Assembly (NCBI RefSeq): GCF_001665685.1
Contig: NZ_LZTB01000035.1
Location: forward strand, 124,001-188,000
Length of the DNA stretch: 64,000 bases
Source of the DNA: Mycobacterium sp. 852013-50091_SCH5140682
Lineage (GTDB): Bacteria; Actinomycetota; Actinomycetes; Mycobacteriales; Mycobacteriaceae
Direction of reading: 5' to 3'
Shown here: positions 9,076 to 17,285 of the stretch, piece after piece
Numbering within the stretch: position 1 is the first letter of the stretch
How the letters are laid out: each line of letters begins with the position of its first letter
Made by a program: the position numbers and the translations under genes
Notes under the pieces: generated by a model
Seen by the model: only the letters and a program-made list of their open reading frames with translations
Databases searched by the model: none
Told to the model about the DNA's origin: nothing

Positions 9076-10161
9076 ATGTCATCGATCCCGCATACCGTCG
9101 CGGAGTTCACCCCCGAGGCGGTGACCGATCTGCTTTCCCAGCGGACCGAATGGAACGATCTGCGTGTCGCGGACGTGCAACCAGCCCCGGTCGGCACAGG
9201 CCAGATGGCCAGTAGCTACCGACTGACGCTGCAGTATTCAGCGCGACCCGACGACGCGCCGTCCTCGGTGATCGCCAAGGTCTCCAGCACTGATCCGACC
9301 AGCCGGCAGATGGGCGCGGCTACCGGGGCGTATCAGCGGGAAGTGCTGTTCTACCAACACCTCGGTGATCTGACCGCCGTGCGCGCACCAGAATGTTTCT
9401 CTGCCCAAATCACCGACGATCACACCGACTTCGTGTTGCTGCTCGAGGATATGGGGCCTGCCCTGACAGTCGAGCAGATCGGTGGGTGCACCGTCGACCA
9501 GGCAAACCTGGCTTTGCAGCAAGCAGCCGCCCTGCATGCCGGGTCGTGGGGCCATGACAAATTGACCGAGCAGTCCTGGCTTCCCGTCGAAAACGTCTGG
9601 AACGCGTTGGCCGGCGGATTACCGGACATCATCGAGCCATGGCTGCAGCGTTTCGAGAGTTACCTCAAGCCTGAGCATGTCGAAGTTGTGCACCGGCTCG
9701 GCCGTGAGGTGCCGAAGTGGCTCGCCACCCTGAGTGAACACCGGACGCTGTGGCATGGCGACTTTCGGCTGGACAACCTGTTGTTCGACGCCCAGGACGG
9801 GCGGACGGAGATCGCTGTCGTCGATTGGCAGAGCGTGGCCGCCGCCCCCGGGATCATCGACGTCTCCTACCTTTTGGGCACGTCATTGTCCGAGGCAGAC
9901 CGGGCCACCCACGAACGCGCGCTCGTCGGCGAATACCATCGCCACCTTCTCGCGCGTGGCGTCACTGGATACGACGCCGACCAATGCTGGCGGGAGTATC
10001 AGGCGCACGCCCTCTACGGGCTGGTCCTATGCATCCCTGTCTCGTTGGGCGTGGTGAGTACAGAACGCGGAGACGCCATGTTCGGCGCCATGGCAAGCCG
10101 CGCGGCCGCCCAGATCGTGGACAACGACAGCTTCGCGGCGCTGGCAGGGTTGAACCGGTGA
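9076..10161 (+). CDS. APH/ecdysteroid-kinase-like phosphotransferase
   Basis: A 361-residue protein-kinase-fold small-molecule phosphotransferase. The catalytic loop is WHGDFRLDNLLF (near residue 233) and the metal-binding aspartate lies in VVDWQSV. A Lys-containing strand (SSVIAKVS) is near residue 60. GAAGGA precedes ATG 9076. It is one of three such kinases in the window, each beside hydrolases, acyl-CoA dehydrogenases or DUF7064-like proteins, which argues against drug resistance and for phosphorylation of a pathway hydroxyl group. The next gene overlaps by four bases. Confidence 0.85.
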   Translation: MSSIPHTVAEFTPEAVTDLLSQRTEWNDLRVADVQPAPVGTGQMASSYRLTLQYSARPDDAPSSVIAKVSSTDPTSRQMGAATGAYQREVLFYQHLGDLTAVRAPECFSAQITDDHTDFVLLLEDMGPALTVEQIGGCTVDQANLALQQAAALHAGSWGHDKLTEQSWLPVENVWNALAGGLPDIIEPWLQRFESYLKPEHVEVVHRLGREVPKWLATLSEHRTLWHGDFRLDNLLFDAQDGRTEIAVVDWQSVAAAPGIIDVSYLLGTSLSEADRATHERALVGEYHRHLLARGVTGYDADQCWREYQAHALYGLVLCIPVSLGVVSTERGDAMFGAMASRAAAQIVDNDSFAALAGLNR

Positions 10162-10946
10162 CCGAACCCGAACCCACACCCATCGTCCTGCTGCACGGGG
10201 CCACGTCGTCAGGGCGGACCTGGGACGACGTGGTGCCTGCCATCGGCGGTCCCCATGAGGTTCTCGCGCCAACCCTGGCCGGGCACCTCGGTGGGCCGCC
10301 CCTGTCGGTCCCGCCCCGCGACGTCGTCGACGGCATCGTCGACGCCCTTTGCCGCCATCTCGATGACGCCGGCATCGAGACCGCACACCTTGTCGGGAAC
10401 TCCCTCGGCGGCTGGGTAGCGCTGGAGCTGGCACGACGCGGCCGCGCGGCATCTGTTCTGGCGCTCTCCCCGGCCGGGGCCTGGCGCACCAACCGAGACC
10501 TGCGCCGATTGCTGCGTCTCTTCCGTGTCGGCGCGGCCGGTGCTCGGCACGCCACGACGATCGGCCGTCTGATCCGAACCCCGTGGGGCCGGCGCATCTT
10601 CATGCGTCCGATGGCCGAGCACGGCGACCGGATGAGCCTCACTCAGGTCAACGCGGCCCTTGAAGACATGGCAGGGTGTGCAATCTTGACCGATCTGCTT
10701 GCCGGAGCTCGTGATCGGGGCCCTATCCGTCGGTTTGAACGGCTTGACTGCCCGGTGCGGATCGCGTGGGGAGTTGAGGACAAGACACTGCCGTTCATGC
10801 GATATGGGGTACCGATGGTCGCTGCGGTGCCCGGCGCGCAGTTGGCGATGGTGCCCGACGTCGGGCATGTGCCGATGATCGACGACCCTCAACTCATCGG
10901 TCAGATGATCGCCGACTTCGTCGCCGAAGTCTGTGACACCAAGTAA
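10158..10946 (+). CDS. Alpha/beta hydrolase
   Basis: 262 residues, a compact esterase/lactonase-type hydrolase. HGATSSGRTW forms the oxyanion loop near residue 13, the nucleophile elbow is GNSLGGW (Ser near 85), the acid is in WGVEDKTLP and the His in VPDVGHVPM. The GTG start overlaps the kinase stop. It is the second hydrolase of the operon and differs in type from that at 5246, so two distinct ester or thioester cleavages are likely. Confidence 0.88.
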   Translation: MTEPEPTPIVLLHGATSSGRTWDDVVPAIGGPHEVLAPTLAGHLGGPPLSVPPRDVVDGIVDALCRHLDDAGIETAHLVGNSLGGWVALELARRGRAASVLALSPAGAWRTNRDLRRLLRLFRVGAAGARHATTIGRLIRTPWGRRIFMRPMAEHGDRMSLTQVNAALEDMAGCAILTDLLAGARDRGPIRRFERLDCPVRIAWGVEDKTLPFMRYGVPMVAAVPGAQLAMVPDVGHVPMIDDPQLIGQMIADFVAEVCDTK

Positions 10947-11122
10947 CTTTCGGTGACGCAGGTGCCCGACCGCTACCGCCCACCGAGCGCACTCGCGAGT
11001 TCTGCGCGCCAGGCCAGGACTCTTCCGGCGACGCCAATGTCGATATGTTGCCCCGGTCAGCGCCCGCAGCGACGCCCTCATGTCCTGGTTGTTGCCCACC
11101 GACTCGGGAAAGAAGCCGATCC

Positions 11123-12223
11123 ATGTTGATTGCATTTGACGACTACCCGGTGCATCAGACCGCGCTCCCGCTGGCGCAGTGCGGCAACGGCAATCCGAAT
11201 CACTACGACCGATTCTGGTTCAATGGCTTTCGCGACGACCTGATGTTCGGTGTCGCATTCTGCGTGTACCCGAACCGTCAGATCATGGACGGTGCCTTCT
11301 CGGTTGTCCGCGAAGGCCACCAACGATCGGTGTTCGCCAGCGGCCGGATCAATCCAGATCCGCTCGACACTCAGATCGGACCGATCCGCATCGAGGTAAT
11401 CGAACCCATGCGGGTCAATCGGGTGATCGTGAATGCTCCCAAGCATGGTGTGGTGGCTGATCTGACCTACACCGCTGCCACCGACGCCATCGAAGAGACC
11501 CGGCAGATCTCCTACCAGGGCGCCCGGCTGTTCATGGATGCCACCCGAGCCACCCAGTGGGGCGCCTGGACCGGTCACATCGAAATCGAGGGCGAAACAA
11601 TAGATCTCAAGGACACCTATGCCACCAAGGATAGGTCCTGGGGCGCACGGTCCACCCACGGGTGGACCGACGGTGCTCCCGCGCTACCGCCGCAAGTTTT
11701 GTTCCTTTGGGCGCCGATCCATTTCGAGCGCCACTGCTTCCACTATCTGGTCTTCGAGAATCCGGACGGGACAAGCTGGGCACGCGATGCCCGCGTGGTC
11801 GCCAAACGAACAACTCATGGCGTTGAATCAGACGCAGCGCCGATTGCATTGGCACGGGTCGAGCACCGCGTTGATTGGGCACCACGGCGACGGCGCTCAC
11901 GGAGTGCAACCCTGCTCACCCACGCCCTGGACGGAACGGTCGATGAACTGACCCTCGAACCGATCGCCACATTCCAGATGAAAGGTATCGGCTACGGCCA
12001 CCCACTCTGGGGTCACGGCAGTTGGCATGACGAACTAGCTGTCGGCGGTGAATCCTACGACGTCGACGCGCTGGATCCTCTCGCACCAGAGAATTTGCAT
12101 GTCCAGCAATTGGTTCGGGCGACGTGGCGCGGTGAGCAGGGTCTCGGTGTGCTCGAGCAGGTCATGATCGGCCCGTTTCCGCACTACGGCTTCCCTGACT
12201 TCTTGGGACCGCCAAACCACTGA
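11123..12223 (+). CDS. DUF7064/DUF7065-like protein (AttH/CrtC-like beta fold)
   Basis: 366 residues without signal peptide. The two-part beta-rich pattern, with DRSWGARSTHGW near residue 172 and a C-terminal segment GYGHPLWGHGSWHDEL, matches the DUF7064 group distantly related to carotenoid 1,2-hydratase (CrtC) and AttH. Biochemical function is unproven; CrtC relatives hydrate or isomerise isoprenoid double bonds. It follows the monooxygenase operon after 176 bases in which I see no other gene. A weak GAAAGAAG precedes the ATG. A second, diverged relative lies at 17286. Confidence 0.65.
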   Translation: MLIAFDDYPVHQTALPLAQCGNGNPNHYDRFWFNGFRDDLMFGVAFCVYPNRQIMDGAFSVVREGHQRSVFASGRINPDPLDTQIGPIRIEVIEPMRVNRVIVNAPKHGVVADLTYTAATDAIEETRQISYQGARLFMDATRATQWGAWTGHIEIEGETIDLKDTYATKDRSWGARSTHGWTDGAPALPPQVLFLWAPIHFERHCFHYLVFENPDGTSWARDARVVAKRTTHGVESDAAPIALARVEHRVDWAPRRRRSRSATLLTHALDGTVDELTLEPIATFQMKGIGYGHPLWGHGSWHDELAVGGESYDVDALDPLAPENLHVQQLVRATWRGEQGLGVLEQVMIGPFPHYGFPDFLGPPNH

Positions 12224-12227
12224 GCGC

Positions 12228-12263
12228 GACCGACCCGGCGCACTAGGGTGCATCGGGTCGGTC
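12228..12263. terminator. Bidirectional hairpin between convergent genes
   Basis: GACCGACCCG (12228-12237) pairs perfectly with CGGGTCGGTC (12254-12263), and the loop contains a second stem GCAC-TAGG-GTGC. It lies between the convergent DUF7064-like and CitE-like genes. There is no strong U-tract, as is common in mycobacteria. Confidence 0.75.
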
Positions 12264-12279
12264 AGTCTCGAATACCCGG

Positions 12280-13167
12280 CTATCTGTTGGCCCGTAGCAG
12301 TATTCGCGCGGCTCGGTCGATAACCGGCTTGTCGACCATCTTGCCGTCGACGACGCACGCCTTGCCATCGGCCGCCTCCGCGGTGACCTTTCGCGCCCAC
12401 TCCAGTTCCGGTGGTGACGGGGAGAACCCCTCATGAACCGCAGCGATCTGCCGTGGGTGGATACACAACTTGCCGCCGAATCCCAGCTGCGCCGCATGTG
12501 CCACGTCGTCAGCGAGCCGGCCCGCGTCGCCCAGTTCGGTGGTGACCCCGTCAAGTGGTGCGCGCCGTCCCGCGGCAGCGGAGCCAAGTACCACGGCGCT
12601 GCGCGCGTACTGAAGTGCGTGCTGTGCATCTGGGTCCACACCAAGCTCGGCGCTCAGATCGATGCTGCCGAAAGCCGCGCGCACCACTGTCTCGCATCCA
12701 CAGATCTCCGCGGTCGCGTTGACCCCGACGGCCGTCTCGATGAGCGCCACGATCGGTGTAGCCGGCGCCAGCCGACCGGCAATACCCCTGACCTGAGAAA
12801 CACTGTGCGCCTTGGGAATCATCACCGCTGCCTCGTGGCGGGAAAGCATTTCCAAGTCGTCGTCACACCATGGGGTGTCCGTCCCGTTCACCCGCACCAT
12901 GAGTTGAACGCCGGTGCTGACCAGATAGTCGTCCACCGCCGCGCGCGCAGCGTCCTTGTCGGCGATCGCAACGGCGTCCTCCAAGTCCAGGACAACGACG
13001 TCCGCGCCGCTGGCGAGGGCCTTGGGAAATCGATCGGGCCGGTCGCCGGGGACGAACAGGACGCTGCGCGCGGTGGCGATCCGCTCGGCGAGACCGCTCA
13101 GCGCAACACCGCCGGCTTGTGGGCGGCAACGATCTTCTCCACCACGATCTTCGCCGTCTCGGCACAC
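12280..13167 (-). CDS. CitE-like CoA-ester lyase (HpcH/HpaI aldolase family)
   Basis: A TIM-barrel C-C lyase of about 273-295 residues. It keeps VLFVPGDRPDRFPKA, the metal site DVVVLDLEDAV, PKAHS, an IETAVGV strand and GGKLCIHPRQI. Relatives cleave citryl-, malyl- or 3-hydroxyacyl-CoA thioesters, Mg-dependent. No ATG, GTG or TTG occurs near the family-typical N-terminus; the nearest is GTG 13167, which would overlap the previous gene by 70 bases, while a CTG at 13101 overlaps its TGA (CTGA). The true start may be the CTG. It is the last gene of the operon. Confidence 0.85.
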   Translation of the reverse strand: MCRDGEDRGGEDRCRPQAGGVALSGLAERIATARSVLFVPGDRPDRFPKALASGADVVVLDLEDAVAIADKDAARAAVDDYLVSTGVQLMVRVNGTDTPWCDDDLEMLSRHEAAVMIPKAHSVSQVRGIAGRLAPATPIVALIETAVGVNATAEICGCETVVRAAFGSIDLSAELGVDPDAQHALQYARSAVVLGSAAAGRRAPLDGVTTELGDAGRLADDVAHAAQLGFGGKLCIHPRQIAAVHEGFSPSPPELEWARKVTAEAADGKACVVDGKMVDKPVIDRAARILLRANR

Positions 13168-14420
13168 GCCGTGGTTCCACCGTTGGCGTACTCCTTGACG
13201 CCATCGCCGACATTCCACAGCCCGGCGAACGGGGTGTCATGGGTGAGGTCGTAGCCGGCGACTGCACGCTGCGGTGGCCAGTCGTCGCGGGTGACCGCGA
13301 TGTTGAGAACGCGGGCACGACGATCGAAGTCGTCGATGTTGTCGCGCAGATCCTGCAGCAAGAATTCGGTTTCGGCGGACTCGTCGAAGTCGCCGGTCGG
13401 ATTTTTGGGCACCGAGGTTCCCGCGTAGAGGTGCCAACCCTCCGGGGCCATCTCCGGGCAGACATCGGTGAAGTTGGCGATGTAGGCCAGTCTGCGCGAC
13501 TTCGCGAAGCTGAGCATGCCGGGCACCTCGATCAGGCGCTCCTGGCTGGCGAAATTCACCGAGATCATCGATGTCGGGCGATCCGCCTTCTTCACCAAAT
13601 CCTGATAATCCGGCGGCACGTTCTCCTCGCCGAGCAGCGCGACGGTGGCAGCAGGACCAATGTCGCTGACCACCACAGGCGCATCGATCCGCACATCCTC
13701 CCCGTTGCGAATGACCTCGATGCCGGTCACGACATCGCCGTCGCCTTTGTGGATCTTCGAAACCGGGGTGGACAGCCAGATCTGGCCGCCGTTGGCCACG
13801 ACCGCATCGGCCAGGGCGCGCCAGATGCCGATGGTGCCTTCGGGGTGGAAGCCGAAGCGCTTGAAGGCACTCTTGCGGGTGAAGTAGGTCAGAAACACGC
13901 GCGCCGGCAGGTCCTCAGACCCCACGGCGAACACCGAGGCGCACATGTTACGGAAGATGCCGTGCACGCCTTCGTTCTTCGTGTACTTGGACACCCAGTC
14001 AGCGGTGGACAATTCGTCCTCGGGTAGTCCGGAGTCGTTCCGGGCGGCACCGATGCCTTTGACCAGCTTGGCGCCCTGACGGGTCAACTTGCCGAGCAGG
14101 AAACCCCACCCGCCGCCGGTGACGTCGACGTCTTTCCCGGCGATGCGGTAGAGAATCGGCGGCTGGGGTTCGCGGATGTCGAAGCGGGCTCCCACTTCGT
14201 TGCACGTCTCCTCGGTGATGCCGCCGACCTCGATGACGATGGCCCCGTTGTTGACCTTGAACCCGTCGATGTCATCGGTGGAAGCACGGCCCCCGACCTT
14301 GTCCAACCGCTCGACCACCAGGGTCCGGTAGCCCAGCTTGGTCAGACGGGCGGCCGTGAATAGTCCACCGGCACCCGCGCCGATCACCACGGCGTCGAAT
14401 GTGTTGTCCGTTGACGTCAT
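13098..14420 (-). CDS. Phytoene-desaturase-like FAD oxidoreductase
   Basis: 440 residues. The N-terminal FAD loop is GAGAGGL (near residue 14), followed by VVERLDKVGGRAST, the arginine-rich loop of the CrtI/amine-oxidase superfamily. The C-terminal flavin motif is PFAGLWNVGDG. GAAGGAGA precedes the ATG. CrtI relatives desaturate or isomerise isoprenoid chains, but no carotenoid genes lie nearby, and actinobacterial members of this group occur in lipid-catabolic loci. A dehydrogenation or isomerisation of an alicyclic or polyprenyl intermediate is the most reasonable guess. Confidence 0.85.
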   Translation of the reverse strand: MTSTDNTFDAVVIGAGAGGLFTAARLTKLGYRTLVVERLDKVGGRASTDDIDGFKVNNGAIVIEVGGITEETCNEVGARFDIREPQPPILYRIAGKDVDVTGGGWGFLLGKLTRQGAKLVKGIGAARNDSGLPEDELSTADWVSKYTKNEGVHGIFRNMCASVFAVGSEDLPARVFLTYFTRKSAFKRFGFHPEGTIGIWRALADAVVANGGQIWLSTPVSKIHKGDGDVVTGIEVIRNGEDVRIDAPVVVSDIGPAATVALLGEENVPPDYQDLVKKADRPTSMISVNFASQERLIEVPGMLSFAKSRRLAYIANFTDVCPEMAPEGWHLYAGTSVPKNPTGDFDESAETEFLLQDLRDNIDDFDRRARVLNIAVTRDDWPPQRAVAGYDLTHDTPFAGLWNVGDGVKEYANGGTTACAETAKIVVEKIVAAHKPAVLR

Positions 14421-14450
14421 TGTCGTTCTCCTTCGGTGCTGTGAGGGCTG

Positions 14451-15611
14451 TCAGTACGAGCGGGGCAGGCCGAGCGAGGTCTGGGCAACGAAGTTCAGCA
14501 CCATCTCGCGACTGACCGGCGCGGTGCGCATCAGCCTGGTGACGAACCACAGTTCAGACAATCCGTATTCGTGGGAGAGTCCGTTGCCACCGTGGGTCTG
14601 GATGGCTTGATCCAGTGCCTTAAGGGCTGCTTCTGACGCCGAGAACTTGGCGATGTTCGCCGCCTCACCGGCAGGCAGCCCCGCGTCGAACTGCTGAGCG
14701 CTGAGCGCGGTCGCGAGCCGGCTCAACTCGACGGCGATATGGCTCTCGGCCAGCGGATGCGAGATGCCCTGGTGGGCGCCGATCGGGGTCGACCACACGG
14801 TACGTTCCTTGGCGTAGGCGGTGGCTTTCTCGATGGCGTAACGCCCGACACCTCCGCAGATGGCGCCGACCAGGATCCGCTCCGGGTTCAACCCGTCGAA
14901 GACCTGCCGCAGCCCGTTGCCCGCCTGTCCGATCAGTGCGTCCTCACCGACCTCCACCTCGTCGAGGAAGACGGTGAACTGCTTGTCCGGCGACACGATC
15001 GACGTGTCGATCTGTTGATACGACAAGCCTTTCGCAGCGGTCGGCACGACGAACAAGGAGAGCTTGGACTTTTCCGAGGTGGAGTGGTCCCCGTCCCGTG
15101 CCACGACGAGCAGGGCGTCGCACTGGTCGATAGCTGAGATGTAGTACTTCGATCCGGAGAGCACCCAACCGGATGCGGTCTTGCGGGCGGTCGTCTTAAC
15201 GTTGTGGCTGTTGGACCCGGCGTCAGGCTCGGTGAGCCCGAACGCAATCTTCTGGCTGCCGTCGGCGATCCCGGGCAGCCAGCGCTGTTTCATTTCTTCC
15301 GAGCCGTGGTGGGCCAGGATACTGCCGCAGATCGCCGGCGAGATCACCCAGATCAGCATCGGCATACCGTGTGCCGCCAACTCCTCGACGACGACCACGG
15401 CCTCGGCCATCCCGCCGCCACCCCCGCCGTATTCCTCGGGCAGGTGCACCCCGAGCAGGCCGGCCGCGCCGAGATCCTTCCAGAGTTCCTCGATGTCCTC
15501 ACCGGCCCTGCCTCGCTGCAGGAAGTACGCCTGCCCGTAGCGGTTGGCAATGCCCGCGACGCTTTCGCGGATTGCCTTGTGCTCCTCGGTGTCCTGGATG
15601 AGTCCGGCCAT
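14451..15611 (-). CDS. Acyl-CoA dehydrogenase (FadE-type)
   Basis: 386 residues with the three-domain ACAD layout: helical N-terminus, beta domain with FGLTEPDAGSN (near residue 124) and C-terminal helical bundle with QTHGGNGL. The usual C-terminal catalytic Glu is absent (sequence reads RTAPVS). Glu244 in LNPERILVGA sits where isovaleryl-CoA dehydrogenase carries its base, so the enzyme is probably active on a branched or bulky acyl-CoA. ATG 15611 is one base after the TGA of the crotonase fusion. Confidence 0.9.
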   Translation of the reverse strand: MAGLIQDTEEHKAIRESVAGIANRYGQAYFLQRGRAGEDIEELWKDLGAAGLLGVHLPEEYGGGGGGMAEAVVVVEELAAHGMPMLIWVISPAICGSILAHHGSEEMKQRWLPGIADGSQKIAFGLTEPDAGSNSHNVKTTARKTASGWVLSGSKYYISAIDQCDALLVVARDGDHSTSEKSKLSLFVVPTAAKGLSYQQIDTSIVSPDKQFTVFLDEVEVGEDALIGQAGNGLRQVFDGLNPERILVGAICGGVGRYAIEKATAYAKERTVWSTPIGAHQGISHPLAESHIAVELSRLATALSAQQFDAGLPAGEAANIAKFSASEAALKALDQAIQTHGGNGLSHEYGLSELWFVTRLMRTAPVSREMVLNFVAQTSLGLPRSY

Positions 15612-15612
15612 G

Positions 15613-16824
15613 TCAACGTCCTTCGAAGATCGGGGTCCGCTTCTCGGCGAACGCCGAGATGGCGGACGCCGCATCGCGGGTGTTTCCTGTTGTCTTGGTG
15701 CCGCGCAACTCCGCGGCGAGTTGTGCGGTCAGATCATTGCTCCAGCTGTCCTTCAGCAGAGCTCGCATCGTGGCGAAAGCCACGGTCGGCCCCTCTGCCA
15801 GTTCGCGCGCCAAAGCCGTTGCACGAGCGCGGAGTTCATCGACCGGCACGATCTCGTTGACCAGGCCCCAGGCGAGCGCCTCCTTAGCGGTGATCGGCGT
15901 GTTGCGCAGGTAGGCTGCCGCGGCGCGCCGCGGCCCGATGAGGCGTGGCAGGTGATAGGTGCCGCCACCGTCGCCGGACAGCCCGATGCCTGCGAAGGCC
16001 GCGACGAATCGGGTGTCCTCGGCGGCCAGGACCAGGTCGGCAGCATAGATAAAGCCCAGACCGCCGCCGGCGACCGCTCCGTGGGCTGCGGCTACGATGG
16101 GTGCCTCGACCCGGCTCAGGATGTCGAATCCCTCATGGTAGGGCCGGATCATCTTCTCGAACAGCTTGTCGTAGCCTTCCCCGCCGCCTTCGAGAAAATA
16201 CGAGATGTCACCACCGACGGTGAGGGCCGGACCGTTTCCGCAGATCAGGACTGCACGGACCGAACTATCTGCGGCGATCCTGCGGGCGACCTCCAGGGTC
16301 TCCTGGCCCATCCGAAGATTGATCGCGTTGCGCTTGTCTGGCCGGTTCAAGCAGATGGTGGCGACACCGTGCTCGACCCGGTAGTCGATAGTCTGAAGCA
16401 TTCCGTCGCCGTCGAGGGCCGCATGCCAGGCTGCGGTGTCGGTGAGCTGTTTGAGTGAGGCGATGCGCCCATCGCCGTCGAAGGCCAGGATATGTACAAA
16501 TGCGGCGTCGAGTTCGGCGCCGCTGCGCCGCGCGGTGCCGCGGTAGTTGCCGATGACTGCGAGGCGGCCGTCCTCCAGCGCCTGAAAGTCCTCGGCAACA
16601 GCGCGGGCTTTGAAGTGCTCGCCGATCCGCCACCACAGATTGGTACGCATGGCCTCCGGGCCCACATGAGTGCCGCCCATGTCGAGCGGCAGACCTTCGG
16701 CGGCATGACCGATGAAATCCGATGCCAACAAATGCGTCAGGGCGTCCGCGTTGCCCGTCGCCAGTGCCTGGTAGAGGCTCTCGGCGGCGGCGACTTTCCA
16801 GTCTCGGGTGATCTCAACCGACAT
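15613..16824 (-). CDS. SnoaL/NTF2-like domain fused to crotonase-fold enzyme
   Basis: 403 residues. Residues 1-135 form a SnoaL-like cone (AESLYQALATGNADALTHLL, then NYRGTARRSG). Residues 143-403 are a crotonase with the oxyanion segment GNGPALTVGGDISYF. Both glutamates of enoyl-CoA hydratase are missing; instead GIGLSGDGGG carries an Asp where PaaG-type isomerases have theirs, so ring-isomerase or other CoA chemistry is more likely than hydration. The ATG overlaps the MaoC stop by 11 bases. An alternative ATG lies nine bases upstream. The fusion suggests a binding or second catalytic role for the SnoaL part. Confidence 0.85.
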   Translation of the reverse strand: MSVEITRDWKVAAAESLYQALATGNADALTHLLASDFIGHAAEGLPLDMGGTHVGPEAMRTNLWWRIGEHFKARAVAEDFQALEDGRLAVIGNYRGTARRSGAELDAAFVHILAFDGDGRIASLKQLTDTAAWHAALDGDGMLQTIDYRVEHGVATICLNRPDKRNAINLRMGQETLEVARRIAADSSVRAVLICGNGPALTVGGDISYFLEGGGEGYDKLFEKMIRPYHEGFDILSRVEAPIVAAAHGAVAGGGLGFIYAADLVLAAEDTRFVAAFAGIGLSGDGGGTYHLPRLIGPRRAAAAYLRNTPITAKEALAWGLVNEIVPVDELRARATALARELAEGPTVAFATMRALLKDSWSNDLTAQLAAELRGTKTTGNTRDAASAISAFAEKRTPIFEGR

Positions 16825-17266
16825 AGCGCACAATCGATTCGATCACGGCGGCGGGCTTGGCCGCTCCTTCGACCTCGATGGTCGTGACTAGAGTGGCTTG
16901 GACTGCGGTGTCGAGTTCGTCAACCTGTGTGATTCGCGAGGAGGCGCGAAGCTTGGTACCGACCGGCACCGGGGTGATGAAACGCACCTTGTTGAAGCCA
17001 TAGTTGATCGCCATGGCGACGTTGTCGACCCGGTAGAGCTCGTGCATGAACCGGGGCAGCAACGACAGCGTCAGCAGGCCGTGTGCGATGGTGCCACCGA
17101 ATGGTCCAGACGCGGCACGGTCAGGGTCGACGTGGATCCACTGGTGATCATCGGTGGCGTCGGCGAACTTATCGACGCGCTGCTGATCCACTTCGAGCCA
17201 GTCGGTGGGGCCGAGTTCGGTCCCGGCTGCCGATTCGAAGTCCGCGAGGTTGTCGAATACCTTCAT
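16814..17266 (-). CDS. MaoC-like (R)-specific enoyl-CoA hydratase, single hot-dog
   Basis: 150 residues. The hydratase-2 motif reads FADATDDHQWIHVDPDRA; Asp and His of the catalytic pair are kept while the usual Asn is Gln. It is followed by GPFGGTIAHGLLTLS, the overhang region for the acyl chain. AAAGGA precedes the ATG at a slightly long spacing. The likely role is hydration of a 2-enoyl-CoA made by the acyl-CoA dehydrogenase two genes downstream. The domain is complete for the homodimeric class. Confidence 0.9.
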   Translation of the reverse strand: MKVFDNLADFESAAGTELGPTDWLEVDQQRVDKFADATDDHQWIHVDPDRAASGPFGGTIAHGLLTLSLLPRFMHELYRVDNVAMAINYGFNKVRFITPVPVGTKLRASSRITQVDELDTAVQATLVTTIEVEGAAKPAAVIESIVRYVG

Positions 17267-17285
17267 ACGGTCGAAAATCCTTTCT

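Noticed and set aside
9076..10161. Aminoglycoside resistance gene
   Set aside because: It has the APH fold, but its operon is purely catabolic and two similar kinases occur in equivalent contexts; resistance is not supported.
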